Assembly (NCBI GenBank): GCA_918026815.1
Contig: CAKJVC010000021.1
Coordinates: forward strand, 1-64,000
Direction: 5' to 3'
Length of the DNA: 64,000 bases
Source of the DNA: Chalara sp. BL73
Taxonomy: Eukaryota > Ascomycota > Leotiomycetes > Helotiales
The first letter of the stretch is position 1. Every line of letters begins with the position of its first letter. Below are positions 42,879 to 55,359 of this stretch, one piece after another. Below the pieces are notes generated by a model. The model had not been told where the DNA came from, did no database searches, and saw only the letters and a list, made by a program, of their open reading frames with translations. A program made the translations under genes and the position numbers.

Positions 42879-44204
42879 TCATTCAGGCAACTTCAACGCT
42901 CTCACGTCCTCCTTGAATGCATCGAACCCCTTCCACTTCGCGAAAGCGAGGAAAATAATCGTAAACCATTCAATCAGGATGTTCCACATCGAAGATGTTC
43001 CCGAGTTTGCTTTTTTCCATCGCCAATCCGCGCTCTTGTAATGTGTATGAATGATATCACGTCTGGTCGCCTCGTAATCAGTGAATAATTGCTGTATACT
43101 CCTGGCGTCTCTTCTCTGGAAAATACGGGCAATCAGGATGCCGTCTTCGATGGCGATACCTGTAGATTCGCCTTGAGGTGGCATCTATTCAAACTCAACA
43201 CAATGAACTAACGACAAGAATAAACGGGAAATGAAACTCACTGCGTGGGCTGCATCACCCATTAACAACACCTTCCCTCTTGTCCATTTCCCACTCGGAG
43301 GTAATGCATAAACAGGGTAGAATGTCCACTCATCACACTTCTCGACTATCTCTCGAATACCATGCAATCTTCCATCCTGCCAACGGCTTAAAATATCACT
43401 CCGTACACCCACTTTATCGTCGCCAATGGCTTTCCACCCATCTTGAATCTCCATGTCACCAGAAGGTTCGGGTACTGCCATGACGTTCGCGAGATAGACC
43501 TGCGATTTTGCTGGCTCGAAATATGACAACAACAACTGCCCTTTGGTGCCTTGAATCATGGTCGTTCCTGTTAATGCTGGATCACCAGCGGCAAGAACAA
43601 TATTAGATTCGGCACTCTCAGCATAACCCATGGCCACAGCTCTTCCCGTGAACACCTCCTTCCTACTAGGGTCGACAAACAGGCGTCTAGCTACGGAATG
43701 GAGACCGTCACAACCCAGCAACACGTCTCCATCCATTTTCGAGCCATCGGAAAACTCTAATTGGACTTTGCCTATACCTTGTGCATCGATATTTTCGGTG
43801 ATCGCCATGGTTTTCTTGCCATACAGCACTTCCACATTCCCAGCATGTTTATCTCTTACCGTCTCTGACAGACCTTGAACCAAATCTCTTCGTTGCACCC
43901 GCAACAGGTCGAGACCATCCCATAAGCTACCAAGTCTACCACCAGTTCTCAAGCTCACGACATCGATTCTGTCAACTTTACATCCGCGGGAGCGAACAAG
44001 GTGGCCGGCGCCTAAAGAGTCAAGGTAAAGTAGGGCAAGAGGAGTGAGATTTACGGCTCCGCCGAGAGCAGAAACCGAGGGTCGCAGTTCTATGACCGTG
44101 ATCTGTATGGGATTTGCGACTGTTGATATCTCAGATAGGGCGATCGCAGCAGCCAGTCCACATGGTCCAGCACCAAGGATGAGGATGTGCATTGTGTAAC
44201 CCAA
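42879..44204 (-). CDS. FAD-dependent aromatic-ring monooxygenase (salicylate hydroxylase type)
   Basis: Exons 44204-43242 and 43184-42879, with a 57-nt intron (GTGAGT..GAATAG), give 422 aa from the first ATG or 418 aa from ATG 44192. The latter starts MHILILGAGPCGLAAAIALS and fits the family better. Diagnostic motifs are the GxGxxG dinucleotide fold at the N terminus, DVLLGCDGLHSVARR (DG motif) and, across the splice, KVLLMGDAAHA joined to MPPQGESTGIAIEDGIL (GD motif). A hydrophobic segment near the C terminus (ILIEWFTIIFLAFAKW) may associate with membrane. It would use NAD(P)H and O2 to hydroxylate an aromatic or polyketide substrate. It is probably intact and stands alone, not within an evident biosynthetic cluster. 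Confidence 0.92.
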
Positions 44205-46081
44205 GCTCAGTCGACGTGCTATCTTAAGTAAAGATGCTGGATAGGGAGATCTTGGACCCTTGGCGTCTTGAGTTACATGTTAGGAACAGAAAGGAGATGA
44301 TCACAACCAAGGTTACCCCGCAGCATTTCTTGCTTCTTTACGAGGCGGGCCAATCATACATGTGTGCATACTTTGTGCAGCTGGGAAGAACTGATACCAA
44401 TAACAAGAAAGGACACGATACAGTACTATATGAAAGATGTTTCGACATTGAATATCAAAGCCAAGAGCAGACCCACGCATTGGTCATTTACCTAATCAAA
44501 ATCATGTGACAGATGGTAGTTACCAAATGTCATGGATTTGATTCCATTTCCAACTGAGAAAGGACTAGTAAACCCGCTGATAAGAAAAAGAAAGAAAAGC
44601 GTTGAATATTAGTAAACACCTTTGGATCAACAACCAAAAGAAATGCCGACCTTCTAAGCTCAATAATGTCACGTGCCTTACGAGCCAGAGTGATCACCGC
44701 TCTTTAGGTGTCGTGCTTCTCTTTGTCAATAAGAGCCGGGATATCCGGTCAGCAACTGCATATCGACTCCAAGACCGGATGGAGCGGAATATCGAAGCAG
44801 GCTATAGGTTGCATATCCCGAGGTTTGATGTTTCCTATAAGTGGTGGTGATAGGTGTTGATTTATGACAGGCTGGCGAGGGCTAGATGGGCGAGCAGCGA
44901 ATGCCGAGAAGTCCGATCCTCGTTTTCTTTTTTTCTTTTTCCTTTCTCGCTTATGCAAGAAAAGAATAGGAAAAGAAAGCCGGGGGAATAAGTTAACAGA
45001 CAGATAGGAAAGGGTAGGTGTGTATGTATTATTGGTGAAATACAGCCATAGTAGAATCAAAGTTGGTGTTTTCGTGGCTCCTCCAAAGAGGGTTTTTGGC
45101 GCTGGTGGTGAGGCTCGGCTCATGATAGCGATAACACCGAAATGCGAATGCATGCAGGGCCTCAGGCATAGGGCAGGGTTGTTGAGGGAAGAGGGGGGGG
45201 GGGTGTTCCATCTTTTTTCAGTTATCTTATCCCCCCCCATCCATCCCACCTCAACATCTCCGCCGCTGACGGAGACACATCAACCACCCACCCCACTACA
45301 GGAACAGGAACAGGAACAGGAACAGGAACCAGGGAACTCGAGTTCGTGATCGGATATTCATGTTATCTTTGCAAGGAGACAAATACTTCTTTTATATTGG
45401 CTCCTGTATCGGAGCTTACCAAAGATGAATCGCTAGAAAATCACAATAGTTTCAGGGTTCCATTCCCATACGTAGAATAAGCAGGCAGGGTGGTGGTTAC
45501 AATAGTAAAGTATCTAAGTGCCCAAAGCATACAGTCAGTCAGTAGCATATGGTAGTAATACTTCGAATAACCTCCACCACTTACCAATCGGTATGTTCCA
45601 GGCACCCTTTAACCATTGGAACCCTGACACCCGACGCAAGAGGCGGTCGGCTGTTCTTGGTACAGCGTGAAGCCACTTCTTTAAGCCCTGCCCCCCGGAT
45701 CCTTCGGGCAGTGAGAAATGCTTCAAACACGCTTACATGATCTTACCTTACGGTACAACAATGTTCCCCATATAGAAACCCATGCACAAAGCCATTTGTT
45801 GTCACTTTCCTTAACTCTTCTTCCCTTTCCACATCTTTTTGACTTTCTCTGCTAGACCCCGTTAGATCACCATCGATTTGAACATTCATCGAAAGTCAGT
45901 ATTCTATTCCATATTCCTGTTGGCGACATTCGCTGGCGACAACAATATATGTTTCCTTCACTGAACATTTCCACCTGCTCCGCCGGCGTCGAGAGCCAAT
46001 GCATCTTCATTCAGTATCGCTGCGCAGATAGACGGGGCTAGTACTCAATTCAGAGTTATTCTGAGAGGCCACCACTAGGAG
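44205..46081. other. intergenic, with homopolymers and a hexamer repeat
   Basis: It contains a G run at about 45193-45203 and the hexamer repeat described separately. Open frames here (for example 44749-45249 minus) are rich in repeats and have no domain. The last 500 bp are the VPS62 promoter and leader. Confidence 0.5.
45300..45330 (+). repeat. Tandem hexamer AGGAAC, five copies
   Basis: The perfect repeat of aggaac at 45300-45329 runs into ccaggg. It is a microsatellite in non-coding DNA. Confidence 0.85.
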
Positions 46082-47800
46082 ATGGGGAACCTCCGGCGGC
46101 TGGGCATCTTCGTCCTCTTCGTCATCATCAGTTACTTTGGCCTATCGGGACTCAAAAAACACCTCGACCCCAACACCCGGAAGAGCGCCGAAGAGAGCGA
46201 GGACGCAAGATGGATAGCTACGAGTAAGCACTGGCTGGACCGGAAAGCCTGTCGCTGGATCGCCCTCTGCGGCCTCGCACACTACCACCCCGACCCCGCC
46301 GTCATACCGTGGCGGAAGCGGCAAAACGAGCTCAAGAAGTCTAGCATAGCAGATGACATAACGGATACGGCGAGACATGAGGGGTGGGGAGAGGCCGCGT
46401 ATGATGGGAAGAGATTGCGGCCGGAAGATTTCCATGGTGATGAAAGGGTCCTGAGAGAGGTACCACAGTTTGTCCTAGATCATGCGCCGTTGATACACCT
46501 TTATTCGGGGGAGCAGTTTTGGCCGTCGGATATTGCGGATCATTTGAAACATACGTCGCCGCATCAGAATTATACGCTTATGCATAATACATCGGAGAGA
46601 ACGGTAAATAATCTGCACGAATTGAACAATGGCGAAGGCTGGCGGAGAGGCAGGTTCTTGTTCATGAAGAGTAAGGATGATGTGGAGCAAAGGCCCGAAT
46701 GGCTATCAAGTGCATACAACAAGCCAGTACCGTATGAGAGCGAGGAGGAGGAAGAGGAGGTGAATACTTATACCGAGTTTGTGGATATGGACACGAGTTC
46801 TCCAGAAATGCAGGAATGGTATGATCCTTATGGTCACGGGAAAGCGAAGCACAAGATAGCTGCACCGTTCTCTTCCTCTCCTCGACCCCAGCCTAAGCCA
46901 GAGCTGAAGCGCAGAAATCATAACCCGCGAAAGTATAAACCGATCGATAAACCCGCCCCAAGCGGCCGTTCACCTGCACCCGTGGTGCTGATCTTGGTCG
47001 ATAAAGGAAATGGTATACTAGATGCCTTTTGGTTCTACTTCTACTCTTACAACCTTGGGACTACCGTGCTGAACATCCGCTTCGGAAACCACATCGGTGA
47101 CTGGGAGCATTCTTTGATCAGGTTCCACCATGGGGTTCCCAAGGCAGTCTTCTTCAGTGCACACTCAGGTGGGACGGCCTTCTCCTATAATTCAGTCGAG
47201 AAGGGCAAAGGAAAGGGCAGGGAAGGGCGGCCCGTGCTCTACAGTGCATTCGGAAGCCATGCCATGTATGCAATGCCAGGGACACATCCATATGTGCTCC
47301 CATTCGGCCTCTTAGCAGATGTCACGGACCGCGGACCGCTCTGGGATCCAGCACTAAACTACATCGCCTATCACTTCAACACATCAATAACCCATGATGT
47401 CGATGCCCAGATGACTCCCTCGCCACACCTCGAGACCAACCTCCCAGCAAACTTTAACCTTACCCTCCCGTCAAACCTCACCTCTCCACCGCCACACGTA
47501 CCCATTCCCAAAGGCCGACAAGATATCCCCAGTCATCTGGAGCCCGCAGCATGTAACCCTGATGCGCCAACGAGCTGGTTTTGGTACACGGGTCATTGGG
47601 GTGACAAGTTCTATGAGCTTGGTGACTTCAGACAGTGGCGTTTCGTGGGGCAATATCACTATGTCAACGGACCTCTAGGACCAAGATATAAAAACTTAGG
47701 AAGGAGCAAGGTTTGTCAGAGCGGGGCAGGCAGGGGCAGTTGTCGAATCTTGGACAGCATCACTGACAAAGGTGGACGAAGCTGGCTCAGGCGACGATGA
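46082..47800 (+). CDS. VPS62: Vacuolar protein sorting protein VPS62 family (DUF946)
   Basis: A single exon encodes 572 aa. The N terminus is a signal anchor (LGIFVLFVIISYFGLSGL). The body has family text: FVLDHAPLIHLYSGEQFWPS, DIADHL, APVVLILVDKGNGILDAFWF, YFYSYN, IRFGNHIGDWEHSLIRF and VLYSAFGSHAMYAMPGTHPY. An acidic, disordered insertion (YESEEEEEEVNTYTE) and a basic Pro-rich linker lie between the two conserved halves. Yeast VPS62 and TDA6 are ER/vacuole-linked proteins needed for cytoplasm-to-vacuole protein delivery. Several Asn glycosylation sites suggest a lumenal body. The frame is intact. Confidence 0.93.
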   Translation: MGNLRRLGIFVLFVIISYFGLSGLKKHLDPNTRKSAEESEDARWIATSKHWLDRKACRWIALCGLAHYHPDPAVIPWRKRQNELKKSSIADDITDTARHEGWGEAAYDGKRLRPEDFHGDERVLREVPQFVLDHAPLIHLYSGEQFWPSDIADHLKHTSPHQNYTLMHNTSERTVNNLHELNNGEGWRRGRFLFMKSKDDVEQRPEWLSSAYNKPVPYESEEEEEEVNTYTEFVDMDTSSPEMQEWYDPYGHGKAKHKIAAPFSSSPRPQPKPELKRRNHNPRKYKPIDKPAPSGRSPAPVVLILVDKGNGILDAFWFYFYSYNLGTTVLNIRFGNHIGDWEHSLIRFHHGVPKAVFFSAHSGGTAFSYNSVEKGKGKGREGRPVLYSAFGSHAMYAMPGTHPYVLPFGLLADVTDRGPLWDPALNYIAYHFNTSITHDVDAQMTPSPHLETNLPANFNLTLPSNLTSPPPHVPIPKGRQDIPSHLEPAACNPDAPTSWFWYTGHWGDKFYELGDFRQWRFVGQYHYVNGPLGPRYKNLGRSKVCQSGAGRGSCRILDSITDKGGRSWLRRR

Positions 47801-48832
47801 TGATATTGAGCCTTTTCGAACACAGAATTTTTACACTTTCAACACTACACTCTAGACACAAGATGTCGAACATCTGGGATAGATGATACCAAAGACCTTT
47901 AAACGTCAACGACTGCAAGATATTTCGGATATTTCGGATATGGGTAGGGAATGGGCATAGGCGTTTCTTTTTGGATATATGGGATTTATGACACGACACC
48001 ACAGACACGGGCTTACGACCACAACCGGCGCTTTTTGCTTTTTTTTTTCAGGCATAGATGGGAGTTATATACCATGTATTCCTACTTTCTCTTTCAAGGG
48101 GAGCGTTTTTAGACAAGAGTCCAAGCTTTAGCCTGAATAGAACACCTGGTTATTAGTTCGAAACATTTCCTGCTTGCCCCTCGTTTCGTTAACCTGGGTC
48201 CCTTCCGTTCCCCCCTTCGCCGTTCGGCGCTCAACCAGCCGCACATGCCACGCCGCAACATCTCGCGTACTCGGCCCTAAATAACACAACGAAACCCCCC
48301 CAGCCCCCGAGATCAAGCGATGGCCCACCCAGACGTGGGGTGCGAGGGCGCCAGCGAGGCGCGGTATTTTTTGGCTATGCAGGTTTTGTTGCAGGTGCCA
48401 CGTGATCATCACGGATGGGGAGGGTGGAGAACTTTGCATATTGGCATATATGGGAAACTGAAAGCTCAGGGTAGATTTGAGATTTTGGGTTGGGGGATCT
48501 ATGGCGCGTTTGTATGATTACGCAAGTAGAGGACGATTTCGGCTCAAGGAATGGCAGGGTAGGTAGGCTTCGGAGGGGGTTTTGAAGGCGTGAGTGGCGG
48601 AGATGAATGGCATATGGGTGTTTAAGGGGAGAGTTTCCCTAGTTTGGAAAGAATCTAGTATGTGTGGGATTATACAAGGGCGACATCAACAGTTTGCTGA
48701 GTGCATTGCCCAATATCCAAATGCTCAATCGATCTAATTAGCTATAAACAAAATTGCCAACGATCCACCAACAGATGCTTCCAGGAGCTCAACACCATGC
48801 ATCTCTATCTAGCCCGTCTGTAATGCTCTCCT
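47801..48832. other. intergenic between VPS62 and the DUF1996 gene (3' to 3')
   Basis: A short direct repeat (ggatatttc) occurs near 47918-47940. No coding signal is seen. Confidence 0.5.
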
Positions 48833-50173
48833 CTACATAGCCATCCCTGGCAAAGTCGTCATCCACCCATCATAATTCTCCGGAAAGCGACTTGGAACCT
48901 TGCAATTCTTGGCCACATCGTTTGTTTGTGTTTTCAGGCTTGCACAGCTGGCACCCATGCATGGCCCACCATCCATGGCGCGTTGGAGAGAGTCGGCTTT
49001 CCAGCCAAAGACGTAGTCTCCGTGCTGGCCGTAGCCGGTCGGGTCGCCGGTGGAGAGTACGAAGGGCTGTGAGCCGTCCGCGGGCCAGTCGGCTTTGTTG
49101 TTAAAAGCTGTCGTGTCCCAAACGATCTGTTTCTGCGTTAGAAGTGAAGGAGGGATGAGATGAGAGAGAAGAAGGGGCTTACCTCGAGCATTATCTGGGG
49201 GATTTTAACAGGATGGGTGGACGGGCATGCACCACCGGTGCTGGAGCCGGAGAATGTCGGCATGCCAGTAGTTGGGTATGCGACGTGAGACTTGTGGTCG
49301 GGGCTATCGAGATTTACTCCATCCCAGCATCTATCCCCATCATTAATGTCTGTAGAAAGAAACAAGGGAAACAAATTCCTACGTTGGATACAGAATATTA
49401 GATCGAATACCACCAAGACATGCTTTTGTTGGAAGGGCTTCGGTATCTAGACTAAATTCAACTATTAGTTAAAGCTTACAAAAGAAGATGAGCACGCACG
49501 TAGCATCTTGGCAAGGCGCCGCATTGTCACCGCCGAAGTTTGGGCCCGAGTAGCAGCGGAAACAGGTCTGTGACTTCTTCCCATTGCCTACCTTTGCTCG
49601 TTGAGCAGCGTCACCAACAAGCATGCGGAACCCCTGGAAGTTTCAGTAAAATAGCTAACACCGATAAAATATACACTCACGGGTTTAAAAGCTGTGACCC
49701 TGCCTTTGCCATCAGATACATAGTATACAACAAAGCCTCCTGTGGTCTTCGTAGTAAACTGGTCGTTGAAAAGAAGTCTGAACCAGTCAGTGAAACAATT
49801 CGTATTTCAACCAGACAGAGACATGCCTATTTGGAACCTGGGGCACGCGCTTGTATGTGCCGTTTCGAGCTTTGAAGTAAAGGTTGGCTGTCCAGTAGTT
49901 GGAAAAATCATCTGCAAAACTACAAGTGGTGCAAGTCGCCAGACTGCTAACATCCGTAGAAGGGATGGAAACATTAAAGGCATTGCCCCCTACAATCTGA
50001 TGCATGTGCGGTGATGGAAGCTGACCAGGGTTGACAAGAGGGTCGATTCGATCAATAATGATCTGAGAGCATCCGAATCGTAACATAGTTGATCCACCCT
50101 GGCGACGAGTAACCTCAGAAATAGGGTTGGCATCCGCCAGCGCCGCAAGGGCAATGAGAACAGGCCATAACAT
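48833..50173 (-). CDS. Secreted DUF1996-domain protein
   Basis: Six exons, 50173-49827, 49777-49681, 49633-49480, 49446-49383, 49330-49183 and 49126-48833, join in phase to 367 aa. A signal peptide (MLWPVLIALAALADANP) leads into MLRFGCSQIIIDRIDPLVNP, PHMHQIVGGNAFN, CTTCSFADDFSNYWTANLYF, GFRMLVGDAAQRAK, GGIRSNILYPTCWDGVNLDS, PDHKSHVAYP, CPSTHPVKIPQIMLE, IVWDTTAFNN and GDYVFGWKADSLQRAMD. This is the complete order of the fungal DUF1996 family, found in secreted proteins of unclear function, some linked to wall or carbohydrate binding. Intron 1 (49826-49778) uses a GC donor (AG|GCATGT), which is needed to produce PNRLLFNDQF. The exon 3/4 boundary is the least sure. Confidence 0.9.
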
Positions 50174-51326
50174 TTTGAGTTGAAGGATGTCACTAAGTAT
50201 CTGGTGACACAAACTAAGAGTTGGGACGAGCGATGTAGACACATCCATGATGGATACTTCTATTATATAGAGGCAGCAAGGGAATTCCCCCGGATTCGCC
50301 ATTGCAGATCTCCTTTAGAGTGTTGAAACAACTACCGAGAATTCCAAGTGGCATAGGGATAAACACGGGTTATTGTCAATATAGTCGGCCAATCCTCGCG
50401 TAGGAAGCTTCCTGGGGTTTGTCACTCAACCAATCAGACAGTCATTTCTCCTCCCAGCGACTTCATTGTATAGAATATGACACAAACACTATGCGGCAAA
50501 AATGCAAAAAACATTGGACGGTCTTTAGTGTAGCAAGCCAGAAGAGAAATTAAATTGCAGAATGCCCGACGATTCTTCTTCGAGGAGAAAAATAACCGAG
50601 CTTGGCCTTTTCGACTCTGTTCGCAGTACCTACTTAGAAAATTGACCTAGGTAGCCTCCAGGATCTCAGCATATTCAGGATCCTTACAATTTAGGAACTT
50701 GCTAGTCGAGGCAGAGGTCCATTACCGCTTACTTTCGGAGATGCCCCGTGGCTTGACACTATGAAAAGATAGATGTATTGTTTCTCTTTCCTGTTTCGTA
50801 TGCCGTTTACCTTCCTTTCAGTACCGCTTCCATATTTCCGTACACAGATTGTTCTTGCAAAGCTTTAGCCGGCTGAAACATAATTCGCAAGTGGCAATCT
50901 AGAACGAAGCGTTCTTAGTCTGGAAGGTAGTACAACAAATCCATGGCCTGAAGAACGATAGTCGCACTGTCAGACACCCACCTTCATCAATCGGAGAAAG
51001 GTGTGCGATCTAAGAAACTGGGACAAACTGCTTGAGCTATCAACTGATAGTCAGAATGCGTGAATGTGGTCATATGAGCCAGAATGGGAATGTCAACTAA
51101 AATTGCATACCATCCAGCCAAAGGAGAAAGCGCGAGAGAGGATAGGCGTGATCAGATGCTAAGCAGTAATAACTAGATCAGTCCATCGCGGTCGAAATGG
51201 CTGGAACATATCAATTCTTGATGAAAACGAAAACGATCAACTTATGATATCTTGATTTGCTTCCTCGTTGGAGGCATAAGCTAAGAGGGCGTTAAGTGCT
51301 CTCGCAACCTATTCACTTCTGAAAAC
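50174..51326. other. intergenic, no gene seen
   Basis: This is the promoter side of the DUF1996 gene and the 3' flank of the monooxygenase pseudogene. No coding signal was found. Confidence 0.5.
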
Positions 51327-52589
51327 TTAAAGCAAGCCAAGGAGCTGCAATAGTCTAAACGCCAAGATGTACAATATCAGCTTGAACCCATAGGCATGTG
51401 CGATTGAGATAGTCCAGTGTGACATTCGGACTGTAGCTCTCGCCCGAGGAACGCTCCGGGCATCGTACGCGGCGAGACTTTCTGGCAGACTTTCGCACTT
51501 GCAAAATTGCTCCACCAGATCCCAGCCATCCATTAAAGCCATGTTTGCCCCACTACCAGCAAATGGGCAAACAGCATAATTGGCATCCCCAATGAAAATT
51601 ACGCCCTTATCTTGCAGCAATCTAGTATGAGAAAAAGGTTCCTTGTCCATAGCATTGATTACCGCGAGAGTTGATACATCTGTTGCGTGGACAATAGACT
51701 GGAAAGGTTCATAAAATAGTTTCCCACGATCTAGAATCTCGTCCAGCATTTGGTCGGCTTCCAATGCAGGCATAGGCGGTAGCAGGGGTTTTGTAGGCTC
51801 TGGAATAAGGCATCTTAGGCTCCACAACGCTGTGTGATGATTGATAGGGCTTAGGAATAAACCAGCACGAATCCCTCCGAGGCATCTTCCCCAGTCCTTA
51901 GATACAATAGGAGGTACCCCCTCTAAGAACTTTGCGCTGGCCACGAGGCACACCGAACCAGAAAAGTTGAGCTTATCGTCAGACCGCAAAGTGGATCGAA
52001 GCTTACTGTTCGTTCCATCGGCTGCGATTAGCACATCACATTCTCCCGTACGCCCTTCGCTCAGCTGGACCTTTATCCTGCCAGTTTCAAGCTTTGTGGC
52101 ACCAACACAGGACATACCCCAAAAGATATGGTCATCCGCAGACAGGCTTTCAATCAAAGCCCTCCTGAGTATGTTTCTTGCAGCGCGCATAGTTGGAATC
52201 GGCAGTCCTGCTGGTGTCGAGAATTTTGTTCGCAGAATGTCTTTCCAATTGAGGTCCCGTAGACAGAAAACGCATGGATCTTTTGAGGCGCCAGATGCGC
52301 TCTTCTCCAGCAATGAGTCCAATTATCCTAATTTTTGTAACATCTGCATGCCAGCTGAACGCCCATCACTACGAATGGATATTGTGTAGCCCTCGCGGTT
52401 TGCACCGAAGTCCTCGACATCTCGCTCGTAGATTATTATGGTTGGTGGCACGACGGAATGGTCTTTGGTCTGCCATTACTTGCGTAAGGAGATGACGAAA
52501 GAGAGGCCGGCAATGCCTGCTCCTGCCACAATGATTTTCTTTCCCGATAGATAGTGGCTAGATGTCGTAAAGGTGTGATTCGCGTCCAT
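51327..52589 (-). pseudogene. FAD-dependent monooxygenase with two premature stops
   Basis: From ATG 52589 one uninterrupted frame of 421 codons covers a whole class A flavin monooxygenase: KKIIVAGAGIAGLSFVISL (GxGxxG), TIIIYERDVEDFGANREGYT, DVLIAADGTNSKLRSTLRS (DG motif), GVIFIGDANYAVCPFAGSGA (GD motif) and a hydrophobic C terminus. Two in-frame TAA codons interrupt it, one after SLRK (followed by WQTKDH) and one just before LDSLLEKS (52323-52325). Both stand where CAA (Gln) is plausible. No frameshift is seen, so decay is recent. A shortened protein initiated downstream would lack the FAD-binding fold. Confidence 0.85.
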
Positions 52590-53539
52590 GGTACAGCGAC
52601 TCCTTAGTATGCTAGATCAACTGTTGCAAAGACTCTAAGCCCTGGAGCTCCTTGACAGGTGGCTCTAAGCATAAACTCCGCAGAGACCACCGTCTGTGGG
52701 AGCAGCATGCCCGTTTATGCAACGCCTGTCTCAACAGGGGAAGAGCGATAGCTAAACTTGAACTAATGCGTGCATGTCAAGAAGCGATCCAAGACGGAAA
52801 CGTCGTTGCTTGGCGTCACGTGCAAAAAATAGCCTGCTGATTGTAAAATCTCAACTAAAAATAACAACTGTGTGTTAGCAACCCCTATGCTGAGAACCGC
52901 AGGCGATGTTCGAAAATATAATATGGAAACATCAGTCCTCGAACTCATTAAAATCGGCATAAGAAGGCTGGGGGTTCTAGGCTGATCAAGAGATTATTAT
53001 CGTGGCTCAACACCCCCTATATAACAATCACGACCTCCAACAATTCTCCTGCTTGATACACAGTGCTCGAATGGCCTTATCAAATGGCGCTTGCTCTCTC
53101 TTACTGTATTACGGTTACGTCATAAATGATATATGTTGCATGCTTGTGCTTGATGGTTTGGTACACACATACTTTCCCATGAACAGCTAGACAGGCCTTC
53201 CAAGATCTTCCCACCACTGTAAAGTTCAACATCATTAAAATCCTTTTGTTCTTGAGATTTTGTTTGTGTTACACTGTAGGAAAGAAAAGATATCCCAAAT
53301 ATGTTACCTACCGCAATATATTTCATTGCCAAGCCGGTAAAAAGATTGGCCAATGCATATTCGAAGAATACACTTGCAAAACAAAATCAGCCTATACTTA
53401 ATCCTTGTGTGCACTCGAATTCAAAGGAGTTCTGTTTCTTTTCGCTGTCTCATGCCCCACCAACACCTTTGCAAGATTCTTGAGATGCATATATCTTTCA
53501 GATTATCAAGTGTATCGCGGAACTAACTTGGTAGGCGGG
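52590..53539. other. intergenic, no gene seen
   Basis: This is the gap between the divergently oriented monooxygenase pseudogene and the GH18 gene. Only short frames without motif are present. Confidence 0.5.
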
Positions 53540-54594
53540 ATGAAAAGCCACGCGATCTTTCTACTATTGTGTGCGCTGATCGGTGCCTCCTTTTTTGATT
53601 CCACAAGTTTTTCTGCTGCTGGGATTCACCATGCCGGGCAGAAAAAGCATTCTATTGAAGCATGTCCACGTCTCGTCATGTATGCACAGACTTTCTTGAC
53701 GAAAGATGACAAGCCAGTCTCGCTACTTCCCCTACTTTCACATCAAACGCTAGTCACGCATATTATATTGGCCTCTATTCATTTACACGACTATCCTGGA
53801 GTAATAAAGCTAAACGATGAAGCTTTCGATAGTGCAACATACTTCACACTTTGGGAAGATGTCAGATACCTACAAAAGGCTGGTGTTAAGGTGATGGGCT
53901 TGCTTGGTGGTGCAGCAGGTGGAACATATACGAGGTTGAGCGGATCCGAAACCGAAGTGAGTTCACTCGCAGCTTTCTATAGCAATTTTACATGCGTCTT
54001 GCTTATTGCCCATAGTTCTACACCTTCTACCACCCTCTCGCCAGGTTGATTAAGGAGTATAGTCTTGATGGCCTTGATATCGACATTGAGGAAGATTTAG
54101 ATATCAGTGTGCCTCTTCGCCTGATGAATGCGCTTTACCGAGATTTTGGCCCTGATTTCATCATAACATTGACACCCCTTGCATCCGCATTGAGCTCGAA
54201 AACCGGACAAAACCCTTCTGGATTCTCGTATTTTGATCTTGACTTATTAGCAACCGTGCCGGGTTCTGAAACAAACCTCATATCCTGGTATAATACTATG
54301 TTTTATGGAAATTACCCTCGTGGCCCACCTACATACGATACAGTCATTGAGGCAGGATGGGATCCCAGTCGGGTAGTCATGGTCGTGCTGGATAATTCTG
54401 AAAATGGGCCGCCAAATGGCTTCCAGCGTATTGATAATCTGCAGGTAACAATAAAGGAGATGAGAAGGGCATTCCCACGTTTTGGCGGTGTTGCAGGCTG
54501 GGAATATCATAATGCAGGTGCGAGTGACGCAGATGAGATGCAACCATGGCAATGGGTGCATATGGTGGGAGAGGCACTCTTCGGTTGGCCCTGA
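53540..54594 (+). CDS. Secreted GH18-family chitinase-like glycoside hydrolase
   Basis: Exons 53540-53956 and 54016-54594 (59-nt intron, GTGAGT..CATAG) give 331 aa. MKSHAIFLLLCALIGASFFD is a signal peptide; an upstream in-frame ATG (53405) was rejected for that reason. The fold proceeds through RLVMYAQTF, THIILASIHLHD, VKVMGLLGGAAGGTY and the catalytic strand LDGLDIDIEE, with the DxxDxDxE pattern complete and proton donor Glu near residue 164. It ends with FIITLTPLASAL, NLISWYNTMFYGN and FGGVAGWEYHNAG. No chitin-binding module follows. The enzyme should hydrolyse chitin or related N-acetylglucosamine polymers outside the cell. Confidence 0.92.
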
Positions 54595-55359
54595 GTTACA
54601 TATGCAGGCCAGCATCCTAGATGAGTTATAACTTTCCGGTTGAAGTCTTCACTAAATAAAGAGACTTCTGCTTAAGCTGTTGCCTGCGAGTCATATGAAA
54701 AGCTGTCTGCAAGTCTATGACGAGTCGCCTGCCATAAGCCAAATCAGGCCCCTTGAGCAAATCCTTAGACGATATTAAGCGAGCAACCCCTTTCTAATGC
54801 ATCATGTTAATACATCCTCAGAAGTTCGCAACTCAAAGCATGATAGTCCTGGCCCTATCAGAGTCGAGAATGAGCTTTTAGTTAGCCCCTAATAACAGTC
54901 ACATTCCTTATACAGCTAGCTCTGGCTCAGGCATATATCGGGCCGAGCCGAGCTTGTGGGGGAACTGAGACCGAACCAAAATCTCAGCGATGTGTTGTTG
55001 TGTTCTGCTGCCGAACTACCTAGCCGATGACAATCTTAGAGCTTGGTATTGCGGGTCCTCACTGCTTGGTATTTCTTAGGGATTAACAGCATCGCTATAG
55101 GGCTTGTTGGCGATGGTTCTCTTCTATTTCAAGCCAGGTGCCTAATCTTGGTCACGTGTATCCTGAAAATGGAAACGCGTCTGCCCACCCTTGTTTATTA
55201 ATATCTTGGTGTCTGACACATTGTGAAAATCACCAATTCCATCTCTCCGATAACCGTTATGCTTCTCTACCTCTATCATCGTCTTAAGGCGCGATTAGAG
55301 AATTGAGTTTTGTTGAATGTAGTCAACCCTGGCATAGCTAGCACTTACTGGGAGTAACA
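54595..55359. other. intergenic, promoter side of the Clr5 gene
   Basis: No coding signal was found. Confidence 0.5.

Noticed and set aside
44749..45249. 166-codon minus-strand frame
   Set aside because: It is built on G runs and short repeats, with no domain, signal or splice context.
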